From: CAYNYI01 sp964401455
Lineage (GTDB): Bacteria > Fibrobacterota > OXYB2-FULL-49-7 > CAYNYI01
DNA length: 49,955 nt
Direction of reading: 5' to 3'
Assembly (NCBI GenBank): GCA_964401455.1
Contig: CAYNYI010000005.1
Location: forward strand, 1-49,955
Shown: positions 34,439 to 43,681 of the stretch, in pieces
Layout of the letters: the number at the start of each line of letters is the position of its first letter
Position numbering within the stretch: position 1 is the first letter of the stretch
Translations under genes and position numbers: made by a program
Notes under the pieces: generated by a model
Told to the model about the DNA's origin: nothing
Database searches by the model: none
Seen by the model: the letters and a program-made list of their open reading frames with translations, nothing else

Positions 34439-35656
34439 CTATTTATCCAGTTCGAACCCTTCATGCAGGGCTTTTATGGCCTTTTCTGCGTTATTTTTGG
34501 CTACAACACATGAGATTTTTATTTCAGACGTACTTATCATCCTTATATTTACTCCGGCTTCCGAGAGTATTCTAAACATCTTGGCCGCCACTCCGCTGTG
34601 GCTTCTCATACCAATCCCTACTACGGATATTTTAGCGATATCTGAATCATAGGTTGCATCGGTAGCACCTGTTTCCGATTTCAGTTTCTCAAGTATTTCT
34701 TTGGCAGCCGGCAGGTCCGCCTCGGGAAGAGTAAATGTAACATCAGTGGTATTATTATCGCTGACATTCTGGATAATCATATCAACGTTAATATTGTTAT
34801 CCGCCAGAGGCCCGAATATTTTGGCTGAGACACCGGGAAGATCCGGGACATTTTTAATGGTAACCTTGGCTTCCTTAAGGTCATGAGCTATGCCCCTTAT
34901 GATAACATTTTCCATTTCTTCATCTTCTCCTTTTATAATTGTTCCTTCTTCATCTGAAAAAGTTGAACGCACATGAATATTTATGTCATATTTTTTTGCC
35001 ACCTCAATGGAGCGGGACTGCATCACCCTTGAACCGGCGCTTGCCATTTCAAGCATCTCATCGAATGAAATAGTATTTATTTTCGAGGCCTCGGGAACAA
35101 CTCTGGGGTCCGCCGTATAAACTCCGGAAACATCCGTATAAATTTCACATACATCGGCATTTAAAGCGGCCGCAAGCGCGACAGCCGAAAGGTCCGAACC
35201 CCCGCGTCCGAGAGTAACAATATTCTCTTCCTCATCGGTGCCCTGAAAACCGGCAACTACAACCACATCGTGGGTTTCCATTTCGGTCCGCAGACGCCCG
35301 GCCGAAATATCTTTTATTCTCCCTTTTCCGTAAACGGAAGAGGCCAGAATCCCGACCTGCCCGCCGGTTAAAGAAATGGCGCTCATTCCTTTTTCCTGAG
35401 CAGCCATGGAGAAAAGGGCTATTGTTACCTGCTCTCCGGTTGAAAGAAGCATGTCCATTTCGCGTGAGCTCGGATTATCTGTAATTTCGGAAGCCAATGA
35501 AATCAAACCGTCGGTCGTTTTACCCATTGCAGATAAAACAAGTACAACTTTTTTTCCCGACTCGACTTTTGCTCTAACCCTGTCCGCAACATGCTTGATT
35601 TTGTCGGTGGTTGCAACCGATGACCCACCGAATTTCATGACAATTTCCTTCCGCAA
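34439..35656 (-). CDS. lysC: Aspartate kinase
   Basis: This 405-residue monofunctional aspartokinase begins the aspartate pathway to lysine, threonine and methionine. The kinase domain has KFGGSSVA near the N-terminus, SAMGKTTD, GRGGSDLSA and the FDEMLEMASAG segment. Two C-terminal ACT repeats (about 265-400, with VPDLPGVSAKIF and RSHSGVAAKMF) predict feedback inhibition. I keep the TTG start at 35656: GGAGG lies 6 nt upstream, and relatives have about six residues before KFGG. An ATG at 35638 would remove them. The hom gene precedes it by 21 nt, giving a hom-lysC pair that commits aspartate to homoserine. Confidence 0.94.
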   Translation of the reverse strand: MRKEIVMKFGGSSVATTDKIKHVADRVRAKVESGKKVVLVLSAMGKTTDGLISLASEITDNPSSREMDMLLSTGEQVTIALFSMAAQEKGMSAISLTGGQVGILASSVYGKGRIKDISAGRLRTEMETHDVVVVAGFQGTDEEENIVTLGRGGSDLSAVALAAALNADVCEIYTDVSGVYTADPRVVPEASKINTISFDEMLEMASAGSRVMQSRSIEVAKKYDINIHVRSTFSDEEGTIIKGEDEEMENVIIRGIAHDLKEAKVTIKNVPDLPGVSAKIFGPLADNNINVDMIIQNVSDNNTTDVTFTLPEADLPAAKEILEKLKSETGATDATYDSDIAKISVVGIGMRSHSGVAAKMFRILSEAGVNIRMISTSEIKISCVVAKNNAEKAIKALHEGFELDK

Positions 35657-35677
35657 GCATATCCTCCTTATTATAGC

Positions 35678-36979
35678 CTAGAGCTTATCCTCTATGCGAA
35701 TTATTGCTGTCTTTTGCTTAACATAATCAAAAGAATCTATTTTGCAAACGGCCTTCTGCACATTATTTTCCTCAGTATCATGAGTGGTAATTATTAGTGC
35801 CGCCGTATCATCCGAATCGGGATTTTTCTGAATGCAGGACTCCACGCTTATTCCGCAGTCCCCGAGTACTCCGGTTATCCCCGCAAGAACACCAGGGCGG
35901 TCATCGACGCGGAACCTGAAATAATATTTTGAGACAGTTTCACCGTAGTTTCTGATACCGGGGGCCGCTTCCGCGCCTCCGGCATGCCATGACGGAACAC
36001 GGCCGGGGCATCCGCTTTTTATGTTTCTGGCGGCATCAATAATATCCGAAATTACCGCGGAAGCGGTGGGAAACCTGCCGGCACCCTGTCCGTAAAGCAT
36101 TTGCGGACCGCATGAGTCTCCGTTAAGAAAGACCGCGTTATAAGCGCCGTTTACACCGGCAAGTGTAGAGTTCGCCGGAATCATAGTCGGAGCAACCCTT
36201 ACTTCTATACCCTCGTCTGTCTTTTTTGATATCGCGAGGAGCTTAATCCTGTATCCGAATTCTGCAGCAAATAATATATCTTCTTTGCTTATACCGGTTA
36301 TTCCGAAAACGGGAATATCGGAAAGCACGAGATTCGCCCCGTAAGCCAGGGAAGTCATTATGCAAAGCTTATGGGCCGAATCATTGCCTTCTATATCGAA
36401 AGTCGGGTCGGCCTCGGCATAACCCAGTTTCTGGGCCTCGGAAAGAGCTTCGGAGAAAGTGGACCCTTTCTCGGTCATTTCTGTAAGAATATAGTTTGCC
36501 GTACCGTTTATAATTCCATATAGAGATAATATTTCGTTACCGATATAGCTTTCTTTAAGTGTTTTGATAACAGGGATACTGCCGGCGACAGCGGCCTCGA
36601 AGAATATGTCCGCGCCGAAATTTGCAGCGGCCTGAATAATAGCGGGTCCGCGCTCGGCCATAAGATACTTATTGGCCGTAACAACATGTTTTCCCGCTGA
36701 AAGCGCTTTCTCGATAAGACCCTGTGCCGGATCAAGACCGCCGATGAGCTCGACGACAATATCAATATCGGGATTATCTATAACATCCGAAACATCCGTA
36801 GTCAGTATGCTCTCAGAAATATTTATACCGCGGTCCGTTTTAATGTCAAGGTCCGCGACTTTAAGAAGTTCTATGTCAAGACTGAGCTTATTTTTGAAAA
36901 AATATTTCTGTTTCTGCAGAATTGCGGCAGTGCCAGCACCGACCGTCCCAAAACCTATAATACCGATTCCAATAGACAT
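35678..36979 (-). CDS. hom: Homoserine dehydrogenase
   Basis: This 433-residue enzyme reduces aspartate semialdehyde to homoserine with NAD(P)H. The N-terminal Rossmann motif is GIIGFGTVGAGTAAIL. ELIGG and TANKYL follow, the catalytic region is GIINGTANYILTEM...EADPTFDIEG, and a C-terminal ACT domain (about 345-430, with RVDDRPGVLAGITGVL) senses an end product, probably threonine. Two adjacent ATGs exist; the second, at 36979, is 5 nt from AAGGAG and is preferred over 36982, which is too close. It sits 13-16 nt after ptsI and 21 nt before lysC. Confidence 0.95.
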   Translation of the reverse strand: MSIGIGIIGFGTVGAGTAAILQKQKYFFKNKLSLDIELLKVADLDIKTDRGINISESILTTDVSDVIDNPDIDIVVELIGGLDPAQGLIEKALSAGKHVVTANKYLMAERGPAIIQAAANFGADIFFEAAVAGSIPVIKTLKESYIGNEILSLYGIINGTANYILTEMTEKGSTFSEALSEAQKLGYAEADPTFDIEGNDSAHKLCIMTSLAYGANLVLSDIPVFGITGISKEDILFAAEFGYRIKLLAISKKTDEGIEVRVAPTMIPANSTLAGVNGAYNAVFLNGDSCGPQMLYGQGAGRFPTASAVISDIIDAARNIKSGCPGRVPSWHAGGAEAAPGIRNYGETVSKYYFRFRVDDRPGVLAGITGVLGDCGISVESCIQKNPDSDDTAALIITTHDTEENNVQKAVCKIDSFDYVKQKTAIIRIEDKL

Positions 36980-36995
36980 CATATCTCCTTAAATA

Positions 36996-38756
36996 CTAAA
37001 TAGGAAGACGGTCCCTTATCTTTAAACCGAATCGTTGTTCCATATACCTTTTTATCTCTCCGGACCTTATCATACTCAGAGACCTGCTTACGGCTGTCCG
37101 GACCTGATTATAACTTACTGATCTGATAAGAGCTTTAACATCAGCTATCCTGCTCGGGCTCATGCTGAGTTCATCTATACCCATACCGGTTAAAAGAAGA
37201 GCGAGGTAAGGGTCTGAGGCCATCTCTCCGCATATTCCGACCCACACACCGTTTTCATGGGCAACATCAATGACATTCTTGATAAGGGCAAGGACAGACG
37301 GATTATAGTAATTATAAAGGTAGGCGACTTTGTCATTGCCTCTATCGGCGGCCATCATAAACTGCACCAGATCATTTGTACCTATACTAAAAAAATCCGC
37401 TTTTTTCGCGAAAAGAGAAGGATTGGCGGCCACAGACGGAATCTCAACCATCATACCTGTCTTTATTGAGGTGTCGAATTTTTTCTTTTCTTTCCGAAGC
37501 TCGCCTTTACATTCTTTTACTATTTTAACAGCCTCATCCCATTCAGAAAAGGAGGAAATCATGGGAAACATAATTCTGACATTTCCGTGAGCGCTGGCCC
37601 GAAGTATTGCCCTTATCTGGGTCTTGAAAATACCACGTTCCTGCAGGCAGAGCCTGATCGCCCGCCAGCCCATCACGGGATTTTCCTCTTTGCCGAATTT
37701 TGCGCTGTATGTTTTCGGCATTTTGTCTCCGCCAAGATCAACGGTCCTTATAACAGCATAACCCGGCGAGGCTTTCTCGGCAATATACCTGTAGTTTCTA
37801 TACTGCTTTTCTTCTGACGGAAATTTCTTCGCATTAATGAAAAGGAACTCCGAACGAAATAGACCGACATTAACCGCGCCGTTTTGTTTTATGGTTTCCG
37901 CCTCCTGCGGCATTTCTATATTCGCGGCAAGTTCTACCTTTTTACCGTCAAGTGTAGAGGCGCTGACATCGCGCAGCTTATCAAAGAGTTCGCTTTCCCC
38001 CTTATCAAATTTATCTTTTATTCTCTTATAATGCTTAATATCCTTGCGGCCGGGTTTTACGACTAGCTCACCGTGTATACCGTCAAGAATCATTTCAGTG
38101 CCCGAATTAATAATTTCCGCGGCATCTTTAATACCGACAATCGCAGGAACTCCCATCGCTCTGGATATGATCGCGGTGTGAGAGGTTACGCCTCCGGCCT
38201 CGGTAAGTATGCCAAGTATATTTTCCTTATTAACTTCAAAAATATCGGATACATACAGGTTCTGGGCGACAAGTATCACCGGGGAATCTATTTCTTTAAG
38301 GAAGCCGCCGCTTATATCCCCTTCGATAAGAATATCGAGAACGCGTCTTTCGACATCAAGCAGTTCCTGGACCCTGCTTTTCAGATAATCATCTTTTATT
38401 TTCTCAAAGCCTGAAACTATTGTTTTAACGACCTTACGAAGAGAACAGGGCGCGTCGAATTTCTCGCTGCGTATAATTTCCTGTGTTTTCCCTATAACTT
38501 CGGCATCTTCAAGAATCATAAGGTGGGCGTCAAATATCCTGGCATGTTCAAGATTCCGAACAGAGGTAACTTTGGACTTTACCTTCTTTATATCTTCCCG
38601 GGCTTTTTCTACCGCCGAGTTGAATCTTTCTATCTCGATATCTGTTTCACTGTCCTGAATTCTTCGTTCTTTAACATTTATTTCGGACCCGCGCACAGTA
38701 AAAGCTTTACCAAAAGCTATCCCATTGGAAACCGGTATCCCCGAAAAATATTTCAT
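36996..38756 (-). CDS. ptsI: Phosphoenolpyruvate-protein phosphotransferase (enzyme I)
   Basis: This 586-residue enzyme I phosphorylates HPr from PEP. The N-terminal HPr-binding and phosphohistidine part holds GGVTSHTAIISRAMG with His193. The C-terminal PEP-binding barrel has FLFIN...FRSEF-type sequence, RTVDLGGDK, MVEIPS, GTNDLVQ and the catalytic GICGEMA cysteine. All expected residues are present, so it should be active. Its ATG overlaps the ptsH stop by one base. No EII permease or EIIA is in the window, so the set is more likely regulatory than for sugar uptake. Confidence 0.95.
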   Translation of the reverse strand: MKYFSGIPVSNGIAFGKAFTVRGSEINVKERRIQDSETDIEIERFNSAVEKAREDIKKVKSKVTSVRNLEHARIFDAHLMILEDAEVIGKTQEIIRSEKFDAPCSLRKVVKTIVSGFEKIKDDYLKSRVQELLDVERRVLDILIEGDISGGFLKEIDSPVILVAQNLYVSDIFEVNKENILGILTEAGGVTSHTAIISRAMGVPAIVGIKDAAEIINSGTEMILDGIHGELVVKPGRKDIKHYKRIKDKFDKGESELFDKLRDVSASTLDGKKVELAANIEMPQEAETIKQNGAVNVGLFRSEFLFINAKKFPSEEKQYRNYRYIAEKASPGYAVIRTVDLGGDKMPKTYSAKFGKEENPVMGWRAIRLCLQERGIFKTQIRAILRASAHGNVRIMFPMISSFSEWDEAVKIVKECKGELRKEKKKFDTSIKTGMMVEIPSVAANPSLFAKKADFFSIGTNDLVQFMMAADRGNDKVAYLYNYYNPSVLALIKNVIDVAHENGVWVGICGEMASDPYLALLLTGMGIDELSMSPSRIADVKALIRSVSYNQVRTAVSRSLSMIRSGEIKRYMEQRFGLKIRDRLPI

Positions 38757-39028
38757 CAGGAACTTGCTCCGTTAAATTTATTGTCAAACAGCATTACGAG
38801 AGAATCAACAGCCTCTTTCTCGTCCGGACCTTCTGCCCGCAGAATAAGATCAGAGCCGAATTCAGCCGCGAGAACCATTATACTCATGATGCTTTTAGCG
38901 TTGGCGGTAACACCGCTTTTCTCGATAAAAATTTCCGATTGAAATTTTGAAGCCTCCTGAACCAGAGTAGCGGAAGGTCTGGCATGCAGACCGTTCTCGT
39001 TCTTTACCTTGACTGTCTTCTGGTACAT
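38756..39028 (-). CDS. ptsH: Phosphocarrier protein HPr
   Basis: This 90-residue HPr has the active-site histidine His15 in NGLHARPSA and the regulatory serine Ser46 in NAKSIMSIM. It can therefore be phosphorylated both by enzyme I and by HPr kinase, and hprK lies two genes upstream in the same chain. The fold and length are standard. It lies 28 nt after the MCE gene, and its stop overlaps the ptsI start as TGATG, so HPr and EI are translated together. Confidence 0.95.
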   Translation of the reverse strand: MYQKTVKVKNENGLHARPSATLVQEASKFQSEIFIEKSGVTANAKSIMSIMVLAAEFGSDLILRAEGPDEKEAVDSLVMLFDNKFNGASS

Positions 39029-39056
39029 ATTTGAATTCCGTCCTTTTTAAATATTT

Positions 39057-39965
39057 TTACCAGAGGTCCACATTTAAATCAAGACCCTCTGTCTTTATTA
39101 TCTTAAGCAGGCTGTCCGCCTCGTTTACTGTGCTTTTAAGCTCCATATAAAAATCCGGATCATTGAGAAGCATAGCGACCGAACCCTGCCCGTTTTCTAC
39201 TTTGCCGATTATTCTCTCAAGAGAGACGGAGACCGTATCTATGCGTCCGAGAAGGACCCTGGTCCTGTCCGACGCTTCTGCGAAATTGTCGACTGCGCTG
39301 TTAATTTTACCGCTGTTATCGTCTATAATGGCTTTCACATTATCCGATGAGGTCTTTACATCTCTTACAACATCGTTAAGAATACGCTCATTACCGGCAA
39401 CAAGCACCTCGACAGTAACCGTAAGCCTGTCGAGTCTCCTTACAACATCGGAGAAAGTCTGTAGAAAAGCCTCGTCTCCGACAGTCTCGTTCACAAGACT
39501 TCTTATGAACACAACAAGCTGCTTCGCGTCAAAAAGCACATTACCCAGCATTCCCATGGCTTCGGCGACACCGGAATCAAAATAACCCTGAACCTTATCG
39601 GAGCCTGTGAGAAAAGTCGGGCTTTCACCGAGAGTGACGCCTATCATCCTCTCTCCCATAAGACCGATATTCTGAACGACTATTTTGGAATCAACCGGTA
39701 TTTTTACCGACTTGTCTACGCGCAGAACGGTCTCGACATTCCTCCCGACAAGCCTTATTTTATGAACCTTCCCTTTTTTAACACCGTTAATTTTTACAGG
39801 GTCGCCTTCTCCAAGTGTACCGACATTCTCGAAGACAGCGATTATGTCATGAGTTTCCTGATTAAAATTGTATTCCTTAAGCCACACTACACCCCAGACA
39901 AGAATAACAAGCGAAATAATTATTACGCTGCCGACTAAAAGGTTGTTTTTTGTGTTCCTTGTCAT
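39057..39965 (-). CDS. mlaD: MCE/MlaD-family lipid transport protein
   Basis: This 302-residue protein has one N-terminal membrane helix (about 9-28), a single MCE domain (about 36-112: VGTLGEGDPVKINGVKKGKV, then VVQNIGLMGERMIGV) and a long helical C-terminal half. The helical half is likely a coiled coil that forms a channel or needle. MlaD-type proteins are periplasmic subunits of ABC lipid carriers between inner and outer membranes. The matching permease and ATPase (mlaE, mlaF) are not in this window, so they would have to lie elsewhere. Its place between hprK and ptsH is unexplained by function. Confidence 0.85.
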   Translation of the reverse strand: MTRNTKNNLLVGSVIIISLVILVWGVVWLKEYNFNQETHDIIAVFENVGTLGEGDPVKINGVKKGKVHKIRLVGRNVETVLRVDKSVKIPVDSKIVVQNIGLMGERMIGVTLGESPTFLTGSDKVQGYFDSGVAEAMGMLGNVLFDAKQLVVFIRSLVNETVGDEAFLQTFSDVVRRLDRLTVTVEVLVAGNERILNDVVRDVKTSSDNVKAIIDDNSGKINSAVDNFAEASDRTRVLLGRIDTVSVSLERIIGKVENGQGSVAMLLNDPDFYMELKSTVNEADSLLKIIKTEGLDLNVDLW

Positions 39966-39985
39966 ATAAAGACTCCGTATTTTAA

Positions 39986-41005
39986 TTAATCCACTATGTC
40001 ATGCCTGAGAGATTTCCGGTCCGCCTTCTCTCTGTATTTTTTCTGCATTGTTTTAATCAACTTTTTGTTGAACTCAAGGGCCGGATTAATTCCGTTCATC
40101 TTAAGAAGATTGTTCATGGCAATTACTTCTGAAATGACAGTAATATTTTTTCCGGGAGATACCGGAATCTTGACCTTGGGAATTTCAACTCCCAATATAT
40201 CGACATTATTGTCATCAAGACCCATTCTCTCATATTTCTGCGAAGAATCCCACTCTACAAGCTCAACCTCTACTTCTATTTTTTTGCGCATTCTAATCGC
40301 CCTGATTCCGAAAAGGCTTTTAATGTCAATTATTCCGATACCCCGTATTTCCATATGGTGCCCGAGCAGCTCGCTTCCTTCTCCAATAAGCGAATGGCCG
40401 CTTTTGGTTATTGTAACGATATCATCGGCGACAAGGCGGTGCCCGCGCTCAACAAGGTCAAGCACACATTCACTCTTTCCTATACCGCTCTTGCCTGTGT
40501 AAAGCATACCAACCCCGTAAACATCGACAAGACTGGCATGAATAGTGGCTTTGGGGGTAAAATAATTGTAAAGATGATCGGAAAGCGCCGTGGTAATTTC
40601 TGCGGTATTGGTATTGGTTACCATCAAAGGTATTCCGGACTCACCGGCCATCTTTAAAAATTTTTCAGGGGGCCTGTTGCCGTTTGTGAAGATCATACAG
40701 GGAATGGGAAAAGTGAAAAGATTCTCCAGAACAAGCCGAACCTCATTGTCCTCAAGAGAACACATATAAGAGTATTCGGTTTCCCCGAAAAGCTGCACCC
40801 GCTCAAAAGCAAATGTTCTGGTAAACCCGCATAGCGCGAGACCGGGCCTTCCCAGCTCATGAGAAATCAGCTTGCGTGAAAGACCGCTCTCTCCGGCTAT
40901 GATTTCAAGACCAAGGTCTTCTTTTTTGCTCTGAAAAAGCGCGGAAACCTCAAGCGCGATCTTACGCTCTTCAAAAAACATCTTTTTGTTGGTATAATTT
41001 TCCAT
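39986..41005 (-). CDS. hprK: HPr kinase/phosphorylase
   Basis: This 339-residue bifunctional enzyme phosphorylates and dephosphorylates HPr Ser46. The catalytic half has IHASLVDVYGVGM (His156), the P-loop GKSGIGKS at 171-178, ADD and the family signature MEIRGIGIIDIKSLFG. The N-terminal half (about 20-150) is the typical HPrK_N fold. It is somewhat longer at the N-terminus than Bacillus HprK (about 310 residues). It lies 7 nt after hpf and 20 nt before the MCE gene. A Ser46-bearing HPr two genes away supports a working kinase. Confidence 0.94.
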   Translation of the reverse strand: MENYTNKKMFFEERKIALEVSALFQSKKEDLGLEIIAGESGLSRKLISHELGRPGLALCGFTRTFAFERVQLFGETEYSYMCSLEDNEVRLVLENLFTFPIPCMIFTNGNRPPEKFLKMAGESGIPLMVTNTNTAEITTALSDHLYNYFTPKATIHASLVDVYGVGMLYTGKSGIGKSECVLDLVERGHRLVADDIVTITKSGHSLIGEGSELLGHHMEIRGIGIIDIKSLFGIRAIRMRKKIEVEVELVEWDSSQKYERMGLDDNNVDILGVEIPKVKIPVSPGKNITVISEVIAMNNLLKMNGINPALEFNKKLIKTMQKKYREKADRKSLRHDIVD

Positions 41006-41012
41006 CTCGCTC

Positions 41013-41327
41013 TTAAAGGTCTTTCTTTACCCTGTGGTTTTTCTGTTTCTCGTTGATTTTTTTGAGCTGAACTTCGAGCTTATCGAAAACAAGTTCTACA
41101 ACTTTACCGACATTCTCGGCCTTCGCAGTTGCCACAACCCGGCCGGACCTAGTTATGAGTGTCACTTCTGCCAGAGCATGCTCATCGTGGGGCTTATTTT
41201 TTTCGAGTACTATGTCCGCGTCGATCACACCGTCATAAAAACGCTGTGTATGCTCAAATTTATCCATTAGCGCTTCTTTAAGAGAATCGCTCGCGTCAAA
41301 ATGACGTGCTGTTATGTTGACAGCCAT
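41013..41327 (-). CDS. hpf: Ribosome hibernation promoting factor, short form
   Basis: This 104-residue protein of the YfiA/HPF fold begins with NITARHFDASDSLKEAL and carries the basic patch and the LITRSGRVVATAKAEN strand. It binds the small ribosomal subunit in the stationary phase. It lacks the C-terminal dimerisation domain of long HPFs. The gene order rpoN...hpf...hprK follows the classic rpoN-hpf-ptsN neighbourhood, except that lipA is inserted and ptsN is missing. It starts 3 nt after the lipA stop. Confidence 0.92.
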   Translation of the reverse strand: MAVNITARHFDASDSLKEALMDKFEHTQRFYDGVIDADIVLEKNKPHDEHALAEVTLITRSGRVVATAKAENVGKVVELVFDKLEVQLKKINEKQKNHRVKKDL

Positions 41328-41330
41328 TTT

Positions 41331-42224
41331 TTACTCCTTTTCTGCTGATTGAAAATTTTCTGCTGTATATGCCATCTTTTCCGCCATATAGGAACTCCTG
41401 ATAAAAGTCCCGGAGAAGACCTCCGCGAAACCTTTTTCCAGAGCGGCAGAACGAAAATACTCAAATTCACCGTCTTCCAGATATCTTTCAACAGGCACCG
41501 AAGACCTTTCGGGGCTTAAATACTGGCCAATGGTTAAAGCCGAACAGCCGCTATCTAAAAGGTCATCCATAACGTCAAAGACCTCTTCTTCATTTTCTCC
41601 GAGACCAAGCATCATTCCGGACTTGACTATGAGCCCCGGAACGGCAACAGAAGCGGCCTTCAATACGCTTAGAGAGCGCTGATACGAAGCTCCGGGCCTT
41701 ACCCCCGCGTATTTGGACGGAACCGTTTCTATATTATGGTTAAAGACTTTAATTCCGCTTTTTGCGACAGCGGAGGCCAACGAAAGGTCTCCGGAAAAAT
41801 CCGGAACAAGAACTTCCACCGGAACGCCGGGACATTCTTTTCTTACCGCCCGGACTGTATTTATAAAATGGTCCACTCCTTTATCCGGCAGATCGTCCCT
41901 CGTAACGCTCGTTACTACACAATATGAAAGGCCCAGTTTCCTGACCGCCGAGGCAATCCTGCCGGGCTCGGAAGAATCGGGTTTCCCGGGAGCACCGCTT
42001 TTGACCGCGCAGAAGCGGCAGGCCCTTGTACAGATATCTCCCAGAATCATGAATGTTGCCGTACCTTCCGCGAAGCATTCAAAACGGTTCGGACAACGGG
42101 CACTGCGGCAGACTGTATTTAGGGCATATTCAGACAGGCAGCCGGAAACAAAAGAATGCTGTCCTTCTAAAGAAAACTTTTTCTTTATGCGGCGCGGTTT
42201 TCTTGTCATGATTTTTTCTGTCAT
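41331..42224 (-). CDS. lipA: Lipoyl synthase
   Basis: This 297-residue radical SAM enzyme inserts two sulfurs into octanoyl chains to make lipoate. The auxiliary cluster ligands are Cys39, Cys44 and Cys50 (C-x4-C-x5-C), and the radical SAM ligands are Cys65, Cys69 and Cys72 (C-x3-C-x2-C). The C-terminal RSSY motif supplies the serine ligand. SGMMLGLGENEEEV is the family SAM-binding segment. It lies 16 nt after rpoN. The usual partner lipB is not in the window. It sits unusually between rpoN and hpf. Confidence 0.96.
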   Translation of the reverse strand: MTEKIMTRKPRRIKKKFSLEGQHSFVSGCLSEYALNTVCRSARCPNRFECFAEGTATFMILGDICTRACRFCAVKSGAPGKPDSSEPGRIASAVRKLGLSYCVVTSVTRDDLPDKGVDHFINTVRAVRKECPGVPVEVLVPDFSGDLSLASAVAKSGIKVFNHNIETVPSKYAGVRPGASYQRSLSVLKAASVAVPGLIVKSGMMLGLGENEEEVFDVMDDLLDSGCSALTIGQYLSPERSSVPVERYLEDGEFEYFRSAALEKGFAEVFSGTFIRSSYMAEKMAYTAENFQSAEKE

Positions 42225-42240
42225 ATAATACCTGATTACC

Positions 42241-43671
42241 CTAAAATTTCTTCCTCATTCTCGCCGGGAGTATCCTTAACTGCTCCCGGTATTTTGAAAC
42301 GGTCCTCCTTGCGACAGAGACACCCTTTTCTTTCAGTTTGCCGACAATAGCCTGGTCGCTCAATGGTTTCGCCGGATTTTCCCCTTCAACTATTTCCCTT
42401 ATAAGCTGTTTTGTGCTTTCAGATGAAACCACCGAGTTATCATCCTGTGCAACACCTGCAGAGAAAAAGTATTTAAGCTCGAACACTCCGTAAGGAGTCT
42501 GAACATATTTATCGTTGGTTACACGGCTTACCGTGGATATGTGCATATCAATATCGTCCGCGACTTCCTGTAATACCATCGGGCGAAGATTACCGGGACC
42601 CTTTTCAAAAAATTTCTTTTGTTTTTCAAGAATGGAGTTCATGACTTTCAACATTGTGTTTTTACGCTGTTCTATAGACTTTATCATCCAGGAAGCTGAA
42701 TTCAGTTTTTCTCTGATAAAACTTTTCGTGTCTTTCGAGGCATCGCTCCCCCGTTCAAGAAGTCTTTTATAGGTGGAATTTATGCGAAGTCCCGGAAGTG
42801 AACGGTCATTCAGATACACAATAAACTCATCCTCGTCTTTCTCGACAATGATGTCGGGAATAATTACCTCGGAACCGCCTCCGCTTATCTGAAGGCCGGG
42901 TTTAGGGTCAAGTGTCCCGATAAGATTCAGCGCCTCCTGGACATCGGCTGTTGAAATTCCGAGCTTCTTCGCCACATTCTGCACCTTCATCGCCATAAAG
43001 TCTTCGTAGCAGTTTTCAAGAATTGAGTAGGCTGTGCCTTTGTATATCCCCCTCGAACGAAGCTGAATCAAAAGACACTCTCTAAGGTCTCTCGATCCGA
43101 TCCCCGGGGGGTCAAGCCTCTGTATTATAGTGAGTGCTTCGCGGGCTTTTCTGATATCTATCTCAAGTTTTGCGGAAAGCGCCTCCAGAGGGTCTTCACC
43201 GTTTTCCGCCCTTATGTACCCGTTATCATCTATATTGCCGATTATATAAGTACATATATCTAAAATTTCCTGAGTAATCTTTTTTTCATGGAGCTGCTCA
43301 ATAAGGTACTCATCTATTGAAGGCTGGGCTACAGCGGTTTTCTCATAAACCCTTTCAGAACTGTTCTTCTTTTCGTTCTGCTTTGGCGCGAGATCAAAGC
43401 CCTCATTCAGGTATTCTTCCCAGTCAACCTCTTCCTCATCGGTTTTGAGGTCGTCAGGTTCCTCAGAGTCCTCTTTCTTTTCCTCAATTTCCCCCTCCTC
43501 AGGCTCCTGTATTTCTTCCATCTCCTCTTCAAGAACGGGATTTATCTCAAGTTCCTGTTTAATCATCTGCTCAAGCTGAATAGTGGAGACCTGCAGAAGT
43601 TTAAGCGACTGAATCATCTGCGGAGACATTTTCTGAGAAAGCGAAAGAGATGTCGATAAATTTATGTTCAT
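42241..43671 (-). CDS. rpoN: RNA polymerase sigma-54 factor
   Basis: With the start at 43671 the protein has 476 residues. The N-terminal activator-interaction region is glutamine- and leucine-rich (LSLSQKMSPQMIQSLKLLQ). It is followed by an acidic linker (about 55-115), the core-binding domain, a helix-turn-helix (VADDIDMHISTVSRV) and the C-terminal RpoN box ARRTVSKYRE that reads the -24 element. I chose ATG 43671 because it begins at the family N-terminus; an in-frame extension to 43761 overlaps lptB without family match. The lptB stop lies 10 nt upstream. Sigma-54 needs enhancer-binding ATPases, none of which is in this window. Confidence 0.95.
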   Translation of the reverse strand: MNINLSTSLSLSQKMSPQMIQSLKLLQVSTIQLEQMIKQELEINPVLEEEMEEIQEPEEGEIEEKKEDSEEPDDLKTDEEEVDWEEYLNEGFDLAPKQNEKKNSSERVYEKTAVAQPSIDEYLIEQLHEKKITQEILDICTYIIGNIDDNGYIRAENGEDPLEALSAKLEIDIRKAREALTIIQRLDPPGIGSRDLRECLLIQLRSRGIYKGTAYSILENCYEDFMAMKVQNVAKKLGISTADVQEALNLIGTLDPKPGLQISGGGSEVIIPDIIVEKDEDEFIVYLNDRSLPGLRINSTYKRLLERGSDASKDTKSFIREKLNSASWMIKSIEQRKNTMLKVMNSILEKQKKFFEKGPGNLRPMVLQEVADDIDMHISTVSRVTNDKYVQTPYGVFELKYFFSAGVAQDDNSVVSSESTKQLIREIVEGENPAKPLSDQAIVGKLKEKGVSVARRTVSKYREQLRILPARMRKKF

Positions 43672-43681
43672 GGCACCGCGT

